From assembly GCF_007828045.1 (NCBI RefSeq), contig NZ_VITN01000023.1, positions 1-64,000 of the forward strand: a stretch of DNA of 64,000 nucleotides. The letters are read 5' to 3'. This stretch comes from Nitrospirillum amazonense. GTDB taxonomy: Bacteria > Pseudomonadota > Alphaproteobacteria > Azospirillales > Azospirillaceae. Shown here piece by piece: positions 35,954 through 45,124 of this stretch (position 1 is the stretch's first letter; every line of letters begins with the position of its first letter). Under the pieces are notes generated by a model that saw nothing but the letters and a program-made list of their open reading frames with translations, searched no databases and was not told where the DNA came from. The position numbers and the translations under genes were made by a program.

Positions 35954-37425
35954 GCATCGATACTGAAAGGCGCCGCCTGGTGCTGAAACGCCCAGATCTG
36001 CTGCGCGAGGCGGCCTATATCGGCGGCCGCTGGCTGGCTGCCGATGGCGAGACGGTGGCCGTCACCAACCCGGCCACCGGCCAAGTGCTGGGTCACGTCC
36101 CCCGCATGGGCGGGGCCGAGGCGCGGATGGCGACCGACGCCGCCCACGCGGCCCTGCCCGCCTGGCGCAAGCGGACAGCCAAGGACCGCGCGGCCATCCT
36201 GCGCCGGTGGTTCGACTTCATGACCGCCCACAGCGACGACCTGGCCCGGCTACTAACGGCGGAACAGGGCAAGCCCTTGGCCGAAGCGAAGGGGGAGATG
36301 GCCTATGCCGCCAGTTTCCTGGAGTGGTTCGGGGAAGAGGCGAAGCGCGTTTATGGCGAGACCATCCCAGCACCCCGGACCGACGCCCGCATCCTGGTGA
36401 CCCGCCAGCCGGTGGGGGTGGTGGCGGCCATCACGCCCTGGAACTTCCCGGCGGCCATGATCACCCGCAAGGTGGGCGCGGCGCTGGCCGCCGGCTGCAC
36501 CGTGGTGCTCAAACCGTCGGAGTTGACGCCCTTGAGCGCGCTGGCCCTGGCCGTCCTGGCGGAAGAGGCCGGCGTGCCGGCGGGTGTCCTGAACATCCTG
36601 TGCGGCGACGCGCCGGCCATCGGCGATGCCTGGATGGCCGATGCCCGGGTGCGCAAGCTGACCTTCACCGGGTCCACCGCCGTGGGCAAGCGGCTGACAG
36701 CGGCGGCGGCCGGCACCATGAAGCGCGTGTCCATGGAACTGGGCGGCAACGCCCCCTTCATCGTCTTCGACGACGCCGACCTGGACGTGGCGGTGGAGGG
36801 GGCCATCCTGGCCAAGTTCCGCAACACCGGCCAAACCTGCGTCTGCGCCAACCGCCTGCTGGTGCAGGATGGCATCCACGACGCCTTCGCCCAACGGCTG
36901 GCGGCGCGCGTGGCGGCACTGGTGGTGGGCGACGGTCTGGCGGGCCCGACCGACCAGGGGCCTCTGATCAATGCCCAGGCGCTGGCCAAGGTGGCGGGCC
37001 ATGTGGATGACGCCGTATCACAAGGCGCAGCGGTGCTGATTGGCGGTCATCGCCTGGGGGACAGCGGCACCTTCTACAGCCCGACGGTGCTGACGGGCCT
37101 GACGCGGACGATGCGGATCACCCGGGAGGAGACGTTCGGACCGGTGGCGGCGCTGCACCGCTTCACCACGGAAGCGGAAGCGGTGGCGTTGGCCAACGAT
37201 ACCACCTCGGGCCTCGCGGCCTATGCCTTCACGCGTGACCTCAACCGTTTCCTCCGGGTGTCCGAGGCGCTGGACTTCGGCATGGTGGGCATCAATACCG
37301 CCGCCATCTCAACCGAGGTCGCGCCCTTCGGAGGCATCAAGGAGTCCGGCCTGGGCCGCGAGGGCTCCCGCCATGGCATCGAGGAATATCTGGATCTCAA
37401 ATACACCTGCGTGGGCAACGTTTAG
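35950..37425 (+). CDS. gabD: NAD(P)-dependent succinate-semialdehyde dehydrogenase
   Basis: 491-residue aldehyde dehydrogenase of the GabD group. It has TPWNFPAAMITRKVGAALAAG near residue 160, FTGSTAVGK near 237, SMELGGNAPFIVFDDADLD with the catalytic Glu near 260, NTGQTCVCANR with the nucleophilic Cys near 297 and C-terminal PFGGIKESGLGREGS. Start overlaps the gabT stop (ATGA), so translation is coupled. Oxidises succinic semialdehyde to succinate. Confidence 0.94.
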   Translation: MSIDTERRRLVLKRPDLLREAAYIGGRWLAADGETVAVTNPATGQVLGHVPRMGGAEARMATDAAHAALPAWRKRTAKDRAAILRRWFDFMTAHSDDLARLLTAEQGKPLAEAKGEMAYAASFLEWFGEEAKRVYGETIPAPRTDARILVTRQPVGVVAAITPWNFPAAMITRKVGAALAAGCTVVLKPSELTPLSALALAVLAEEAGVPAGVLNILCGDAPAIGDAWMADARVRKLTFTGSTAVGKRLTAAAAGTMKRVSMELGGNAPFIVFDDADLDVAVEGAILAKFRNTGQTCVCANRLLVQDGIHDAFAQRLAARVAALVVGDGLAGPTDQGPLINAQALAKVAGHVDDAVSQGAAVLIGGHRLGDSGTFYSPTVLTGLTRTMRITREETFGPVAALHRFTTEAEAVALANDTTSGLAAYAFTRDLNRFLRVSEALDFGMVGINTAAISTEVAPFGGIKESGLGREGSRHGIEEYLDLKYTCVGNV

Positions 37426-37512
37426 CCCAACCGCACAGCGCGCGTGCCGGCCCCCCAGAGCCTCGGACTCGAGGTCCTTTCGTTTTTCCATCATCGAAAT
37501 TTCGAGGCCATC

Positions 37513-38820
37513 ATGACAGGCAACACCATGGACAGCTATTGGATGCCGTTTACCGCGAACCGCCAGTTCAAGTCGGCCCCCCGTCTCCTGGAGACGGCGC
37601 AAGGGATGTACTACACCGCCGATGACGGCCGTCGCATCCTCGACGGCACGGCGGGCCTGTGGTGCGTCAACGCTGGACATGGCCGCGAAGAGATCACCCA
37701 AGCCGTTACCCGGCAACTGCGGCGCCTGGACTACGCCCCATCATTCCAGATGGGCCACAGCACGGCATTCAGATTCGCCAATGCCGTCACCGACCTTGCG
37801 CCTGAAGGCATGGACCGGATCTTCTTCGCCGGGTCGGGCTCCGAAGCTGTCGATACCGCGCTGAAGATCGCCCTGGCATACCAGCGGGCCATCGGCCAAG
37901 GTACGCGAACCCGCCTCATCGGGCGGGAGCGCGGCTATCATGGCGTGGGATTCGGCGGTATTTCGGTGGGTGGTATCGTCGGCAATCGCCGGCTGTTCCC
38001 TCAATTGCCGGGCGTGGATCATCTGCGTCACACTCATGACTTGGACCGCAATGCCTTCAGCCGCGGCCTGCCGGCTTACGGGGCTGAATTGGCGGACGAC
38101 CTGGAACACCTGGTCGCCCTCCATGGTGCCGAAACCATCGCCGCCGTCATCGTCGAGCCCGTCGCCGGTTCCACCGGCGTCCTGCTGCCTCCCTCTGGCT
38201 ATTTGCAGCGCCTGCGCGAAATCTGCACGCGGCACGGCATCCTCCTGATCTTCGATGAAGTGATCACGGGATTCGGTCGATTGGGCGCCCCTTTCGCGGC
38301 GGAGTATTTCGGCGTCAAACCCGACCTGATCACGCTGGCGAAAGGTCTCACCAACGGCACCATTCCCATGGGCGCCGTCCTTGCCCGTCGTGAAATCCAT
38401 GATTGCGTGGTCGCCGGGCCGAAGGGGACCATCGAGTTCCCCCACGGCTATACATACTCGGGCCATCCGGTCGCCTGCGCGGCCGGCTTGGCGACGCTGG
38501 ACGTCTACAACCGCGAAAAACTTCTGACGCGCGGCGCCGATTTGGCCACCCGCTGGCAAGAAGCACTGTTCACATTGCAGGGTCTGCCCCAGGTCATCGA
38601 TATTCGCACCATCGGCCTGGTCGCGGGTATCGAGTTGTCTCCCCGGGCGGATGAACCCGGACGGCGCGGCTACGATGCCTTCATTTCCTGCTTCCAGCGG
38701 GGTCTGCTCATCCGGGTCACTGGCGATATCATCGCCCTGTCACCGCCACTGATTGTCGAACCCGGCCATATCGCGGAGATGGTGGCAATCCTGGCGGAAG
38801 TCATCAAGACCCTGGCCTGA
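37513..38820 (+). CDS. Class III omega-aminotransferase (beta-alanine/putrescine--pyruvate type)
   Basis: 435-residue PLP aminotransferase of the omega-amino acid:pyruvate group. It starts SYWMPFTANRQFK, a family hallmark, followed by DGTAGLWCVNAGHGR, FFAGSGSEAVDTALKIA, DEVITGFGRLG and the PLP lysine in TLAKGLTNGTIPMGAV. The ATG at 37513 is preferred over upstream in-frame codons because the protein then begins at the family N-terminus. Last gene of the amine cluster, 87 bp after gabD. It could deaminate a polyamine, beta-alanine or a related omega-amine. Confidence 0.92.
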   Translation: MTGNTMDSYWMPFTANRQFKSAPRLLETAQGMYYTADDGRRILDGTAGLWCVNAGHGREEITQAVTRQLRRLDYAPSFQMGHSTAFRFANAVTDLAPEGMDRIFFAGSGSEAVDTALKIALAYQRAIGQGTRTRLIGRERGYHGVGFGGISVGGIVGNRRLFPQLPGVDHLRHTHDLDRNAFSRGLPAYGAELADDLEHLVALHGAETIAAVIVEPVAGSTGVLLPPSGYLQRLREICTRHGILLIFDEVITGFGRLGAPFAAEYFGVKPDLITLAKGLTNGTIPMGAVLARREIHDCVVAGPKGTIEFPHGYTYSGHPVACAAGLATLDVYNREKLLTRGADLATRWQEALFTLQGLPQVIDIRTIGLVAGIELSPRADEPGRRGYDAFISCFQRGLLIRVTGDIIALSPPLIVEPGHIAEMVAILAEVIKTLA

Positions 38821-38929
38821 CCCGCAGGGGCGCACTTCAAACCGGATAGAAGGCCGTGCCAACTGGTGTGGGAGGGGTGCGCCCCACATAGGATCGCCCC
38901 TATCCCGATTTAAAGCTGAGGCAGGAGAG

Positions 38930-39118
38930 TCAGCGGGCCCGCCCTGTGAACCATAGGACACGCCCTTTCCAGACAATGACGCCCAAGGGGGCCGCCAGGC
39001 TTATCCAGGATAGAATCCACCATATCCCCTCCTGGCCCAACAGCGCGGACAACAGGCCGATAATGGTCGAAATCGCAAGTACCGCGGGCCAGAGCCAAAT
39101 CCTTTGAGACCTTTCCAT
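38930..39118 (-). CDS. Small hydrophobic membrane protein
   Basis: 62-residue protein with two predicted membrane helices (LWPAVLAISTIIGLLSALL and WWILSWISLAAPLGVIVW) and a basic tail. Its ATG is 5 bp beyond the PepSY gene stop and a GGAG lies about 12 bp upstream, so it is the third gene of the TonB-PepSY operon. I do not recognise a named family. The position suggests a helper for the PepSY inner-membrane protein. Confidence 0.7.
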   Translation of the reverse strand: MERSQRIWLWPAVLAISTIIGLLSALLGQEGIWWILSWISLAAPLGVIVWKGRVLWFTGRAR

Positions 39119-39123
39119 GCCTG

Positions 39124-40266
39124 TCACTCCACGGGGCCGACCCGGGCGCCAGCCGTCCGGGCGCCACTTCGCCGTGCCGACGTTCGCTTGGCCGACCACA
39201 GATAAAGGCCGCTGCCCAGCACGGCGATGGTGGCCAAATCCATCAGGGCCCAGATGATCTTCAAGGGCATTCCACCGTAATCCCCGAAATGCAGGGGGCG
39301 GGAGATTTCCAGCGCCCGCAGGTACCAGGGCAAGGGCCGGACCTCCGCCACCTCGCCGCTGACCGCATCCACCAGCACCGGGGTTTCCAACCGGGCGGTC
39401 AGCGGCTCGCCACCCCGCATCCACACGATGTAATGGTGCGGGCTGCCGAAGCGGGAATAGGGATAGGCCACGCTTTCCGGGCGAGCCGCCGGCAACGCCT
39501 TCCGCGCGGCGGCCACGGCGGTGCCGACACTGACCACTCGGTCCGGTATGGGCTTTCCGGCCCAAGGACGGATCATGGCGCTCAGCTGGTCCACCTGCCA
39601 TAGGCGGAACAGAGGCTGGGCCAGGGTGTTGGCCACGCCCGTGGCACCGACCACCACCGTCCACACCAGGATGACAATGCCCACCAGGTTGTGGATATCC
39701 AGCCATCGCGTTCGGCGGGCACCCTCCCGCCGGATGGTGCCGAAGGCCATGCGCCGCATGAAGGGGGCGTACAGCACCACACCGGACACGACGGCCGCCA
39801 GGAAAAGCAGGCCCATGGCGCACAGAAGCAACGACCCGGGCAGGCCGGCGAAAAGCTCGGCATGCAGGGTACGGATGATGACAGTGGGTCGGCGACGGAT
39901 CGGCGGCTCAGCCAGTACGGCGCCGTTGCGCAGATCCATAACGGTCAGGCGAAAGCCATCTGGGGTGGCTTGGGGGCGCGGTGCCGTCCACAGATAGAGC
40001 AGATGCTCCGTCCCCGCCGGCCAGGTCAGCGACATGGGCACCATCCCGGCATGCTTTTCCAATCCCTGGGCCAAGGCCGCGTCCAGGTCCAGGTCATGAT
40101 CAGCTGCCGTCACCGCCGCACGAGGCAGCGGCGACAACAGGTCTTCCAATTCATCCTCGAAGATCAGCGGTAGGCCGCTGAGACACAGCACCAGCAGGAA
40201 GAGGGTACACACCAGGCTGGACCATTTGTGGACCCAACGCCAGTACCGCAGGGTTGCCGCCGTCAT
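39124..40266 (-). CDS. PepSY-associated TM helix domain protein
   Basis: 380-residue inner-membrane protein of the PepSY_TM family. The first helix (WSSLVCTLFLLVLCLSGLPLIF) is near residue 20. A conserved HAELFAGLPGS precedes the second helix near residue 145. A helix near 200 carries LDIHNLVGIVILVW, and a C-terminal helix follows. It starts at CAT 40264-40266. It lies 7 bp after the siderophore receptor, the usual arrangement for iron-siderophore reduction or release at the inner membrane. Confidence 0.9.
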   Translation of the reverse strand: MTAATLRYWRWVHKWSSLVCTLFLLVLCLSGLPLIFEDELEDLLSPLPRAAVTAADHDLDLDAALAQGLEKHAGMVPMSLTWPAGTEHLLYLWTAPRPQATPDGFRLTVMDLRNGAVLAEPPIRRRPTVIIRTLHAELFAGLPGSLLLCAMGLLFLAAVVSGVVLYAPFMRRMAFGTIRREGARRTRWLDIHNLVGIVILVWTVVVGATGVANTLAQPLFRLWQVDQLSAMIRPWAGKPIPDRVVSVGTAVAAARKALPAARPESVAYPYSRFGSPHHYIVWMRGGEPLTARLETPVLVDAVSGEVAEVRPLPWYLRALEISRPLHFGDYGGMPLKIIWALMDLATIAVLGSGLYLWSAKRTSARRSGARTAGARVGPVE

Positions 40267-40273
40267 AGCCGTC

Positions 40274-42403
40274 TCACCAGGCGTATCGCAGGTTGGAAAT
40301 AAAGGTGCCCCGGATACCGTAGTAGCAGCCCAGGTTGCCGCAGCTGGCGACATAGGTGCGGTCGAACAGGTTGCTGGCGTTCAACTGCACGGACCAGCCG
40401 GCCAAGCCGGACGACAGATGGGCAAAGTCATATCCCAGCACGGCATCCACCAGCGTGACGCCATCGACCTGATAGGCGTTGGCGTAGTTGCCGAAGGACG
40501 GCCCGACATAACGAACGCCGCCGCCCATGGTCAGCCCGGCCAGCGCACCGTCCGCCGGCGCATAGTCCGCCCATAAGGTGGCCGTATGCTTGGCGATGCC
40601 GGGTGGGGTTTTGCCCCGTAGGGCGCCCGTGTACTGGGTGATCTCGTCATCGATATAGGCGTAGGAAGCTTGCAGGTTCAGCCCGGCGATGGGCGTCAGG
40701 TGGCCGTCCAGCTCCACACCCTTGGCCTGGATCTCGCCGGCCTGGCTGCTGAAGCCGGTATGCACCGGATCGGCCGTGGTCACGTTGGTCTGGGTCAGCT
40801 GATAGACGGCCGCGGTGACGAAGCCGGGGAAGTTGAGCGGCTGGTACTTCACGCCCGCCTCGAACTGCTCTCCTTCCGTGGGTTGGAATTGCCTGCCGTC
40901 GAAGGTGACACCGGTCGAGGGCTGGAAGGAAGTGGCATAGTTGACGTAGGGGGCGACGCCATTGTCGAACAGGTAGACCAAGCCTGCCCGTCCGGTGAAG
41001 GTGCGATCGGACAGGGTGCTGGTGCTGTTGTTGGCCAGGCGGTTCCGCGCGTCGCTGTCAAACCAGTCCTCGCGTCCGCCCAGGACGATGTTGAGGCCGC
41101 CCAGCGCGATCTGGTCCTGGGCGTAAACGCCCGTCTGGTTTTGGCTCTGCAGGCCGTTCTGGATGACGGTGGGTGCCGGCACCGGCTTGCCATAGACAGG
41201 GTTCAGCCAGTCCAGCGTGGGCGCGGCGCCATAGCTGTACGCCGCGACATGGTCCCAGCGGGAATTCTGATAGTCGACGCCGACCAGCAGCGTGTGCTTC
41301 AAGGCACCGGTGGTCAGATTGCCTTGCACCTGGGTGTCGACGGCGAAGGTGTCCAGCGCCTCGTTGGTTACGTAAGGCGACCGGACCAGGGTGCGGTCGT
41401 CGGCGTTCAACGCTTCGAACGTCACAGCCCGGTAATCGGTATCGATGTGCATATAACGCAGGTTCTGACGCACGGTCCAGGTGTCCCCCAGATGGCGGGT
41501 GAGCGCGTAACCAGCGGACTTCTGCGTGCGGTCCATATGGTCAAAGTCCGGCTCCCCGCCATAAAAGGAAGTGGGGATACTGCCGTAGCGGTTGGGTTGC
41601 GCGGTGCCCCGGCTGGGAATCTGGTTATAGAAGCCGGCGGCGGGCTCTTCCTGATAATTGGTCAGCAAGGTCAGGGTGGTGTCGGTGTCCGGCTGCCAGG
41701 TGAGCGCCGGCGCGATAAACCACTTCCGATACTTGGTGTGGTCCACCTGGGTTTCGGTGTCGCGCACCAGGCCGGTCAGGCGATAGGAAAGGGCACCGTC
41801 GTCCGTTAGCGCCCCTGTCACATCGCCCGCCCCTTGCACGCGGCCATAGCTGCCGGTCTGGAAGAGGACCTCGCCTCCGGTGGTCACGGACGGCCGGCGG
41901 CTGGTCAGCGCCACCAAGCCGCCCGGCGAAGCCTGTCCATACAGGACGGAGGCGGGGCCCTTCAGGGCATCGATGCGGTCCAGGGCATAGGGATCGAACT
42001 GCGGCGTGGCCCAGGTACCCGCCTGCAGCCTCAACCCATCCAGATACTCATTGGCGGCGAAACCGCGGATCAGGAACTGGTTGGTCTCGATGCGGTTGTC
42101 GGACCCGCCCAACTCACTCAGGACGCCGGGGATATAGCGCAATGCCTGCGTCACGGTTTGGACGTTTTGGATATCGATCTGCTGGCGTTCGATGACGGAA
42201 ATGGCCTGCGGCGTGACCAGCAGCGGCGTATCGGTCTTGGCCGCCGTCATATCCACGATGCGCTGCCCGGTGATGACGATGGTGTTGTCGTCGCCGGCCC
42301 TCTCCGCCTCAGCGGCCCAGGCCCCGGTTCCAACCCCCACCCCACAGGTCAATGCGACCAGGCGGATACCGCCCAGCAGTGCCCGGTTTCCCATCTGCCC
42401 CAT
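40274..42403 (-). CDS. TonB-dependent siderophore receptor
   Basis: 709-residue outer-membrane receptor of the ferrichrome/ferric-hydroxamate (FhuA/FoxA-like) class. It has a signal peptide ending GAWAAEAE, a TonB-box-like NTIVITGQRI and plug residues including VTPQAISVIERQQI and LKGPASVLYGQASPGG. The barrel ends FISNLRYAW with the terminal aromatic. First gene of an operon with the PepSY protein and the small membrane protein. A Fur-like repeat lies just upstream, predicting iron repression. Confidence 0.93.
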   Translation of the reverse strand: MGQMGNRALLGGIRLVALTCGVGVGTGAWAAEAERAGDDNTIVITGQRIVDMTAAKTDTPLLVTPQAISVIERQQIDIQNVQTVTQALRYIPGVLSELGGSDNRIETNQFLIRGFAANEYLDGLRLQAGTWATPQFDPYALDRIDALKGPASVLYGQASPGGLVALTSRRPSVTTGGEVLFQTGSYGRVQGAGDVTGALTDDGALSYRLTGLVRDTETQVDHTKYRKWFIAPALTWQPDTDTTLTLLTNYQEEPAAGFYNQIPSRGTAQPNRYGSIPTSFYGGEPDFDHMDRTQKSAGYALTRHLGDTWTVRQNLRYMHIDTDYRAVTFEALNADDRTLVRSPYVTNEALDTFAVDTQVQGNLTTGALKHTLLVGVDYQNSRWDHVAAYSYGAAPTLDWLNPVYGKPVPAPTVIQNGLQSQNQTGVYAQDQIALGGLNIVLGGREDWFDSDARNRLANNSTSTLSDRTFTGRAGLVYLFDNGVAPYVNYATSFQPSTGVTFDGRQFQPTEGEQFEAGVKYQPLNFPGFVTAAVYQLTQTNVTTADPVHTGFSSQAGEIQAKGVELDGHLTPIAGLNLQASYAYIDDEITQYTGALRGKTPPGIAKHTATLWADYAPADGALAGLTMGGGVRYVGPSFGNYANAYQVDGVTLVDAVLGYDFAHLSSGLAGWSVQLNASNLFDRTYVASCGNLGCYYGIRGTFISNLRYAW

Positions 42404-42439
42404 TGTTTTCGCCTATTCTGAACCAGAGAATTTAATATC

Positions 42440-42460
42440 GATAACGAGAGTTATTCTCAT
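42440..42460 (-). promoter_or_regulatory. Fur-box-like operator
   Basis: An ATAAC-GAGA-GTTAT core with flanking G and TCTCAT resembles the GATAATGATAATCATTATC Fur consensus in spacing and A/T pattern. It is 37-57 bp upstream of the siderophore receptor start. An alternative iron regulator (Irr/RirA) cannot be ruled out. Confidence 0.55.
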
Positions 42461-42508
42461 AACAGCGGCGGATCGCCCAGACAAGGCCAAGCCACGCCAC
42501 GGTTACGC

Positions 42509-42528
42509 GTAAGCGTCGTCTGACGGCT
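42509..42528 (+). repeat. IS66 left terminal inverted repeat
   Basis: Begins GTAAGCGTCGTCTG. It matches the complement of 45105-45124 at 17 of 20 positions. Confidence 0.85.
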
Positions 42529-42556
42529 ACGGCCTGCTCTGGTTGCTCCGCGCGGC

Positions 42557-44173
42557 TCAGGGCCTCTGGACGATGTTCCAGGGTAGCAGGTCGGTGGTGC
42601 GGTTGATTGGATGGTCGGCGATGCGGTCAAGCACGTCGCGCAGATAGGCCTGGGGATCGAGGCCGTTGAGCTTGGCGGTCTGGGTGACGGTGTAGATCGC
42701 GGCGGCCCGTTCCCCACCGGCGTCGGAACCGGCGAACATCCAGTTGCGTCTTCCGATGGCCAGGGGCCTGATCGCCCGCTCGGCGGCGTTGTTGGAGAGC
42801 TCCAGCCGGCCGTCGTCCACATAGCGCGTCAGCGCCATCCACCGCGAGCGGGCGTAGCGGATGGCCTTGGCCAGGTCGCCTTTGCCGGGGATGCGCAGCA
42901 GCGTGGCACCGAGGAAGGCGGCCAGTTCGTCCAGGGCTGGCCGAGCCTTGGCTTGGCGAAGCAGGCTGCGTTCCTCGGCCGACAGGCCGGCCAGGGAACG
43001 TTCGATGTCGAACAGCACCCCGATGCGCTTGAGCACCTCCGCGGCCAAGGGAGAGCCGGTTTCGACGTGTTCGTCGAAGAACTTGCGGCGCACATGCGCC
43101 ATGCAGGCCACTTCGGCGATCCTGCCGCCGTCGTACAGGGCATCGAACCCGCCATAGCCATCGGCATGCAGGTGCCCACGGAAGCCGGCCAGTTCCCGTT
43201 GCGGATGCTCGCCCTTGCGGTCGGGCGTGTAGCGGTACAGCACCGCCGGCGGGCCTTGTCCGGCATGGGGGCGTTCGTCACGCAGGTAGACCCACAACCG
43301 TCCCGTCTTGGTCTTGCCTCGCCCGGGCTCAAGCACGGGAACCGGCGTGTCGTCGGCGTGCAGCACCGATCCGGCCAGCACGTGCCGACCGATCGCATCG
43401 GCCAAGGGGGCCATCAGGGCTGCCGCCTTGCCCACCCAATCGGCCAGCAGCGAGCGCTCCAGTTCCACCCCCTCGCGGGCGTAGATGGCGGACTGCCGGT
43501 ACAGCGGCAGGTGATCGCAGTATTTGGCGATCAGCACATGCGCCAGCAGCCCGGCGGAGGGCAGGCCGCGCTCGATGGGCAGCGACGGCATCGGCGCCTG
43601 CATCATGCCCTCGCAGCACCGGCACGACAGCGCCGGGCGGACGTGGCGGATCACGGTGAAGCGCGCCGGGATGTAGTCGAGCACCTCGGTGACGTCCTCG
43701 CCCACCTTGCGCAAGGCGCCGCCGCACGAGGGACAGGCGTCGTGCGGCGCATGCACGATCTCGGTACGCGGCAAGTGTTCCGGCAGCTTGCGCCGGCCAG
43801 CCCTGGCGCGAACCTCGGGCGCCCCCTCCAGCGGTGCCGTCGGCAACAGCTCGGCATCGGCCATCGTCGCTTCAGCGGCGGTTGTGGCCTCCAGGTCCTC
43901 CAGCGACAGCTCAAGCTGCTCGATCTCGCGGGCGATCTTCTCGGAAGACGAACCGAACTGCATCCGCCGCAGACGGGCGAGTTGGATCTTGAGCTTCTCC
44001 ATCTCCAGCGCCTTGGCCACCAGGCCCGCCTTGGCGGCCGCCAGTTCGGTCTCGCTGGCCTCACGGCGCCGGCGCTCGGCCTCCAACTCCGCGGCCTGCG
44101 CGGCGATGATCGCGCGCAGCGCCGCGACCTCGTCGGGCAATGGGGCGGGCAATGGATCGGCGATGGACGACAT
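42557..44173 (-). CDS. tnpC: IS66 family transposase TnpC
   Basis: 538-residue DDE transposase. An N-terminal coiled-coil (residues about 15-80, heptad-rich with Leu and Glu) is followed by a zinc-finger-like CPSCGGALRKVGEDVTEVLD and its second pair CRCCEGM. The catalytic core includes LHADDTPVPVL and a C-terminal LSNNAAERAIRPLAIGRRNW, with the IS66 C-terminal domain ending LPWNIVQRP. The length is normal and no break is seen. Confidence 0.95.
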   Translation of the reverse strand: MSSIADPLPAPLPDEVAALRAIIAAQAAELEAERRRREASETELAAAKAGLVAKALEMEKLKIQLARLRRMQFGSSSEKIAREIEQLELSLEDLEATTAAEATMADAELLPTAPLEGAPEVRARAGRRKLPEHLPRTEIVHAPHDACPSCGGALRKVGEDVTEVLDYIPARFTVIRHVRPALSCRCCEGMMQAPMPSLPIERGLPSAGLLAHVLIAKYCDHLPLYRQSAIYAREGVELERSLLADWVGKAAALMAPLADAIGRHVLAGSVLHADDTPVPVLEPGRGKTKTGRLWVYLRDERPHAGQGPPAVLYRYTPDRKGEHPQRELAGFRGHLHADGYGGFDALYDGGRIAEVACMAHVRRKFFDEHVETGSPLAAEVLKRIGVLFDIERSLAGLSAEERSLLRQAKARPALDELAAFLGATLLRIPGKGDLAKAIRYARSRWMALTRYVDDGRLELSNNAAERAIRPLAIGRRNWMFAGSDAGGERAAAIYTVTQTAKLNGLDPQAYLRDVLDRIADHPINRTTDLLPWNIVQRP

Positions 44174-44260
44174 AGGGCCGATTCTACCGGACCGGCGGCA
44201 TCAGAGGGAGGATCAATCACCGTCACGGCGCCGATCCTCAGCGAGCGTGGCAGTCCGGAC

Positions 44261-44595
44261 TCACCCCGCCGTCTCCGGACGCCAGGTTCGCTGCGGAGCC
44301 CGCCAGTCCATGCCTTCAAGAAGCATCCCCAGTTGAGCCGGAGTGAGAACCGCCACCCCGTCGCGGCTGATCGGCCACACGAAGCGGCCTTTCTCCAGGC
44401 GCTTGGCGAACAGGCAATAACCCTGGCCATCCCAGTACAGGACCTTCACCAGGTGCCCTTGCCGGCCACGGAAGACGAAGAGGTGGCCGGCGAACGGGTC
44501 CTGCTTCAGAACCTCCTGGACCAGCATGGCCAGCCCGTCCATGCCCTTGCGCCCATCGCCAAGTAAATCCGCACGCCGGCGGGAACCGTGATCAC
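44261..44595 (-). pseudogene. tnpB: IS66 accessory protein TnpB, frameshifted near its N-terminus
   Basis: The GTG at 44595 overlaps the tnpA stop and begins VITVPAGVRIYLA, the normal TnpB N-terminus. The rest of the protein (GRKGMDGLAMLVQEVL to TWRP) is in another frame from about 44557. The expected few residues before DMRKG are missing, so a deletion of about a dozen bases, not a multiple of three, has broken the gene. The total of 335 bp is not divisible by three. Confidence 0.75.
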
Positions 44596-45050
44596 CGGCC
44601 GTCCAGCACATCGGCCAGCCGACGGAGCGTGGCGGGGGCGATGTCCTCACCGACACGCAGCACACGGCCGTTGCTGAGCACCACCTCAACCAGCGCGGCC
44701 TGACGCTCAACGGGAGGCCCCGGTGGCAGGGAGGGCATTGCGGTGGGTGGCACCACGCCGGCAGAGGGAGCCGTTTCAACCAGATGCACCGGCACAAATG
44801 ACGACGCCTCAAGGGAGAGTTCGCCGCTCCTCATCTGCCGGCGCCAACGGTAGATCAAGCTGCTGCACACCCCATGGCGCCGTGCCACCGCCGCTACGGC
44901 ACCACGACCACCACGAGCCTCGCCAACCAGGCGGATCTTCTCTTCCGCCGAATAGGCGCGCCGCCCACCGGCGCCGGTGATGACCTCGATACGTTGGACT
45001 GCCACGGTGCAAACCACACTGCTTGCCATGATGCCAAGCCGGCCACACAC
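44592..45050 (-). CDS. tnpA: IS66 family transposase OrfA (TnpA)
   Basis: 152-residue accessory protein. It has an HTH of the IS3/IS66 OrfA type (RRAYSAEEKIRLVGEARGG then VAAVARRHGVCSSLIYRWRRQMRSG), a linker rich in Pro and Val, and a C-terminal VLSNGRVLRVGEDIAPATLRRL block found in IS66 TnpA. The stop overlaps the tnpB GTG. The exact start is uncertain; ATG 45050 gives the listed length, and a start at MASSVVC is also possible. Confidence 0.88.
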   Translation of the reverse strand: MCGRLGIMASSVVCTVAVQRIEVITGAGGRRAYSAEEKIRLVGEARGGRGAVAAVARRHGVCSSLIYRWRRQMRSGELSLEASSFVPVHLVETAPSAGVVPPTAMPSLPPGPPVERQAALVEVVLSNGRVLRVGEDIAPATLRRLADVLDGR

Positions 45051-45104
45051 CCATGCGCCGCCGGCACATAGCTTTCAGCACAACAGCCGACCAACCAACA
45101 AGGC

Positions 45105-45124
45105 AGCCCACAGATGACGCTTAC
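45105..45124 (-). repeat. IS66 right terminal inverted repeat
   Basis: Reads GTAAGCGTCATCTG on the minus strand. The TAA inside this repeat supplies a stop codon to the interrupted alpA-like gene. Confidence 0.85.

Larger units (their letters stand above)
42509..45124 (-). mobile_element. IS66-family insertion sequence
   Basis: 2616-bp element with tnpA, tnpB and tnpC on the minus strand and terminal inverted repeats beginning GTAAGCGTC. Its right end lies inside an alpA-like gene, and its left end lies 49 bp from the Fur-like box of the siderophore receptor. The 8-bp flanks (42501-42508 and 45125-45132) do not match, so the target duplication expected for IS66 is missing. tnpB is frameshifted, which probably makes the copy inactive on its own. 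Confidence 0.93.
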
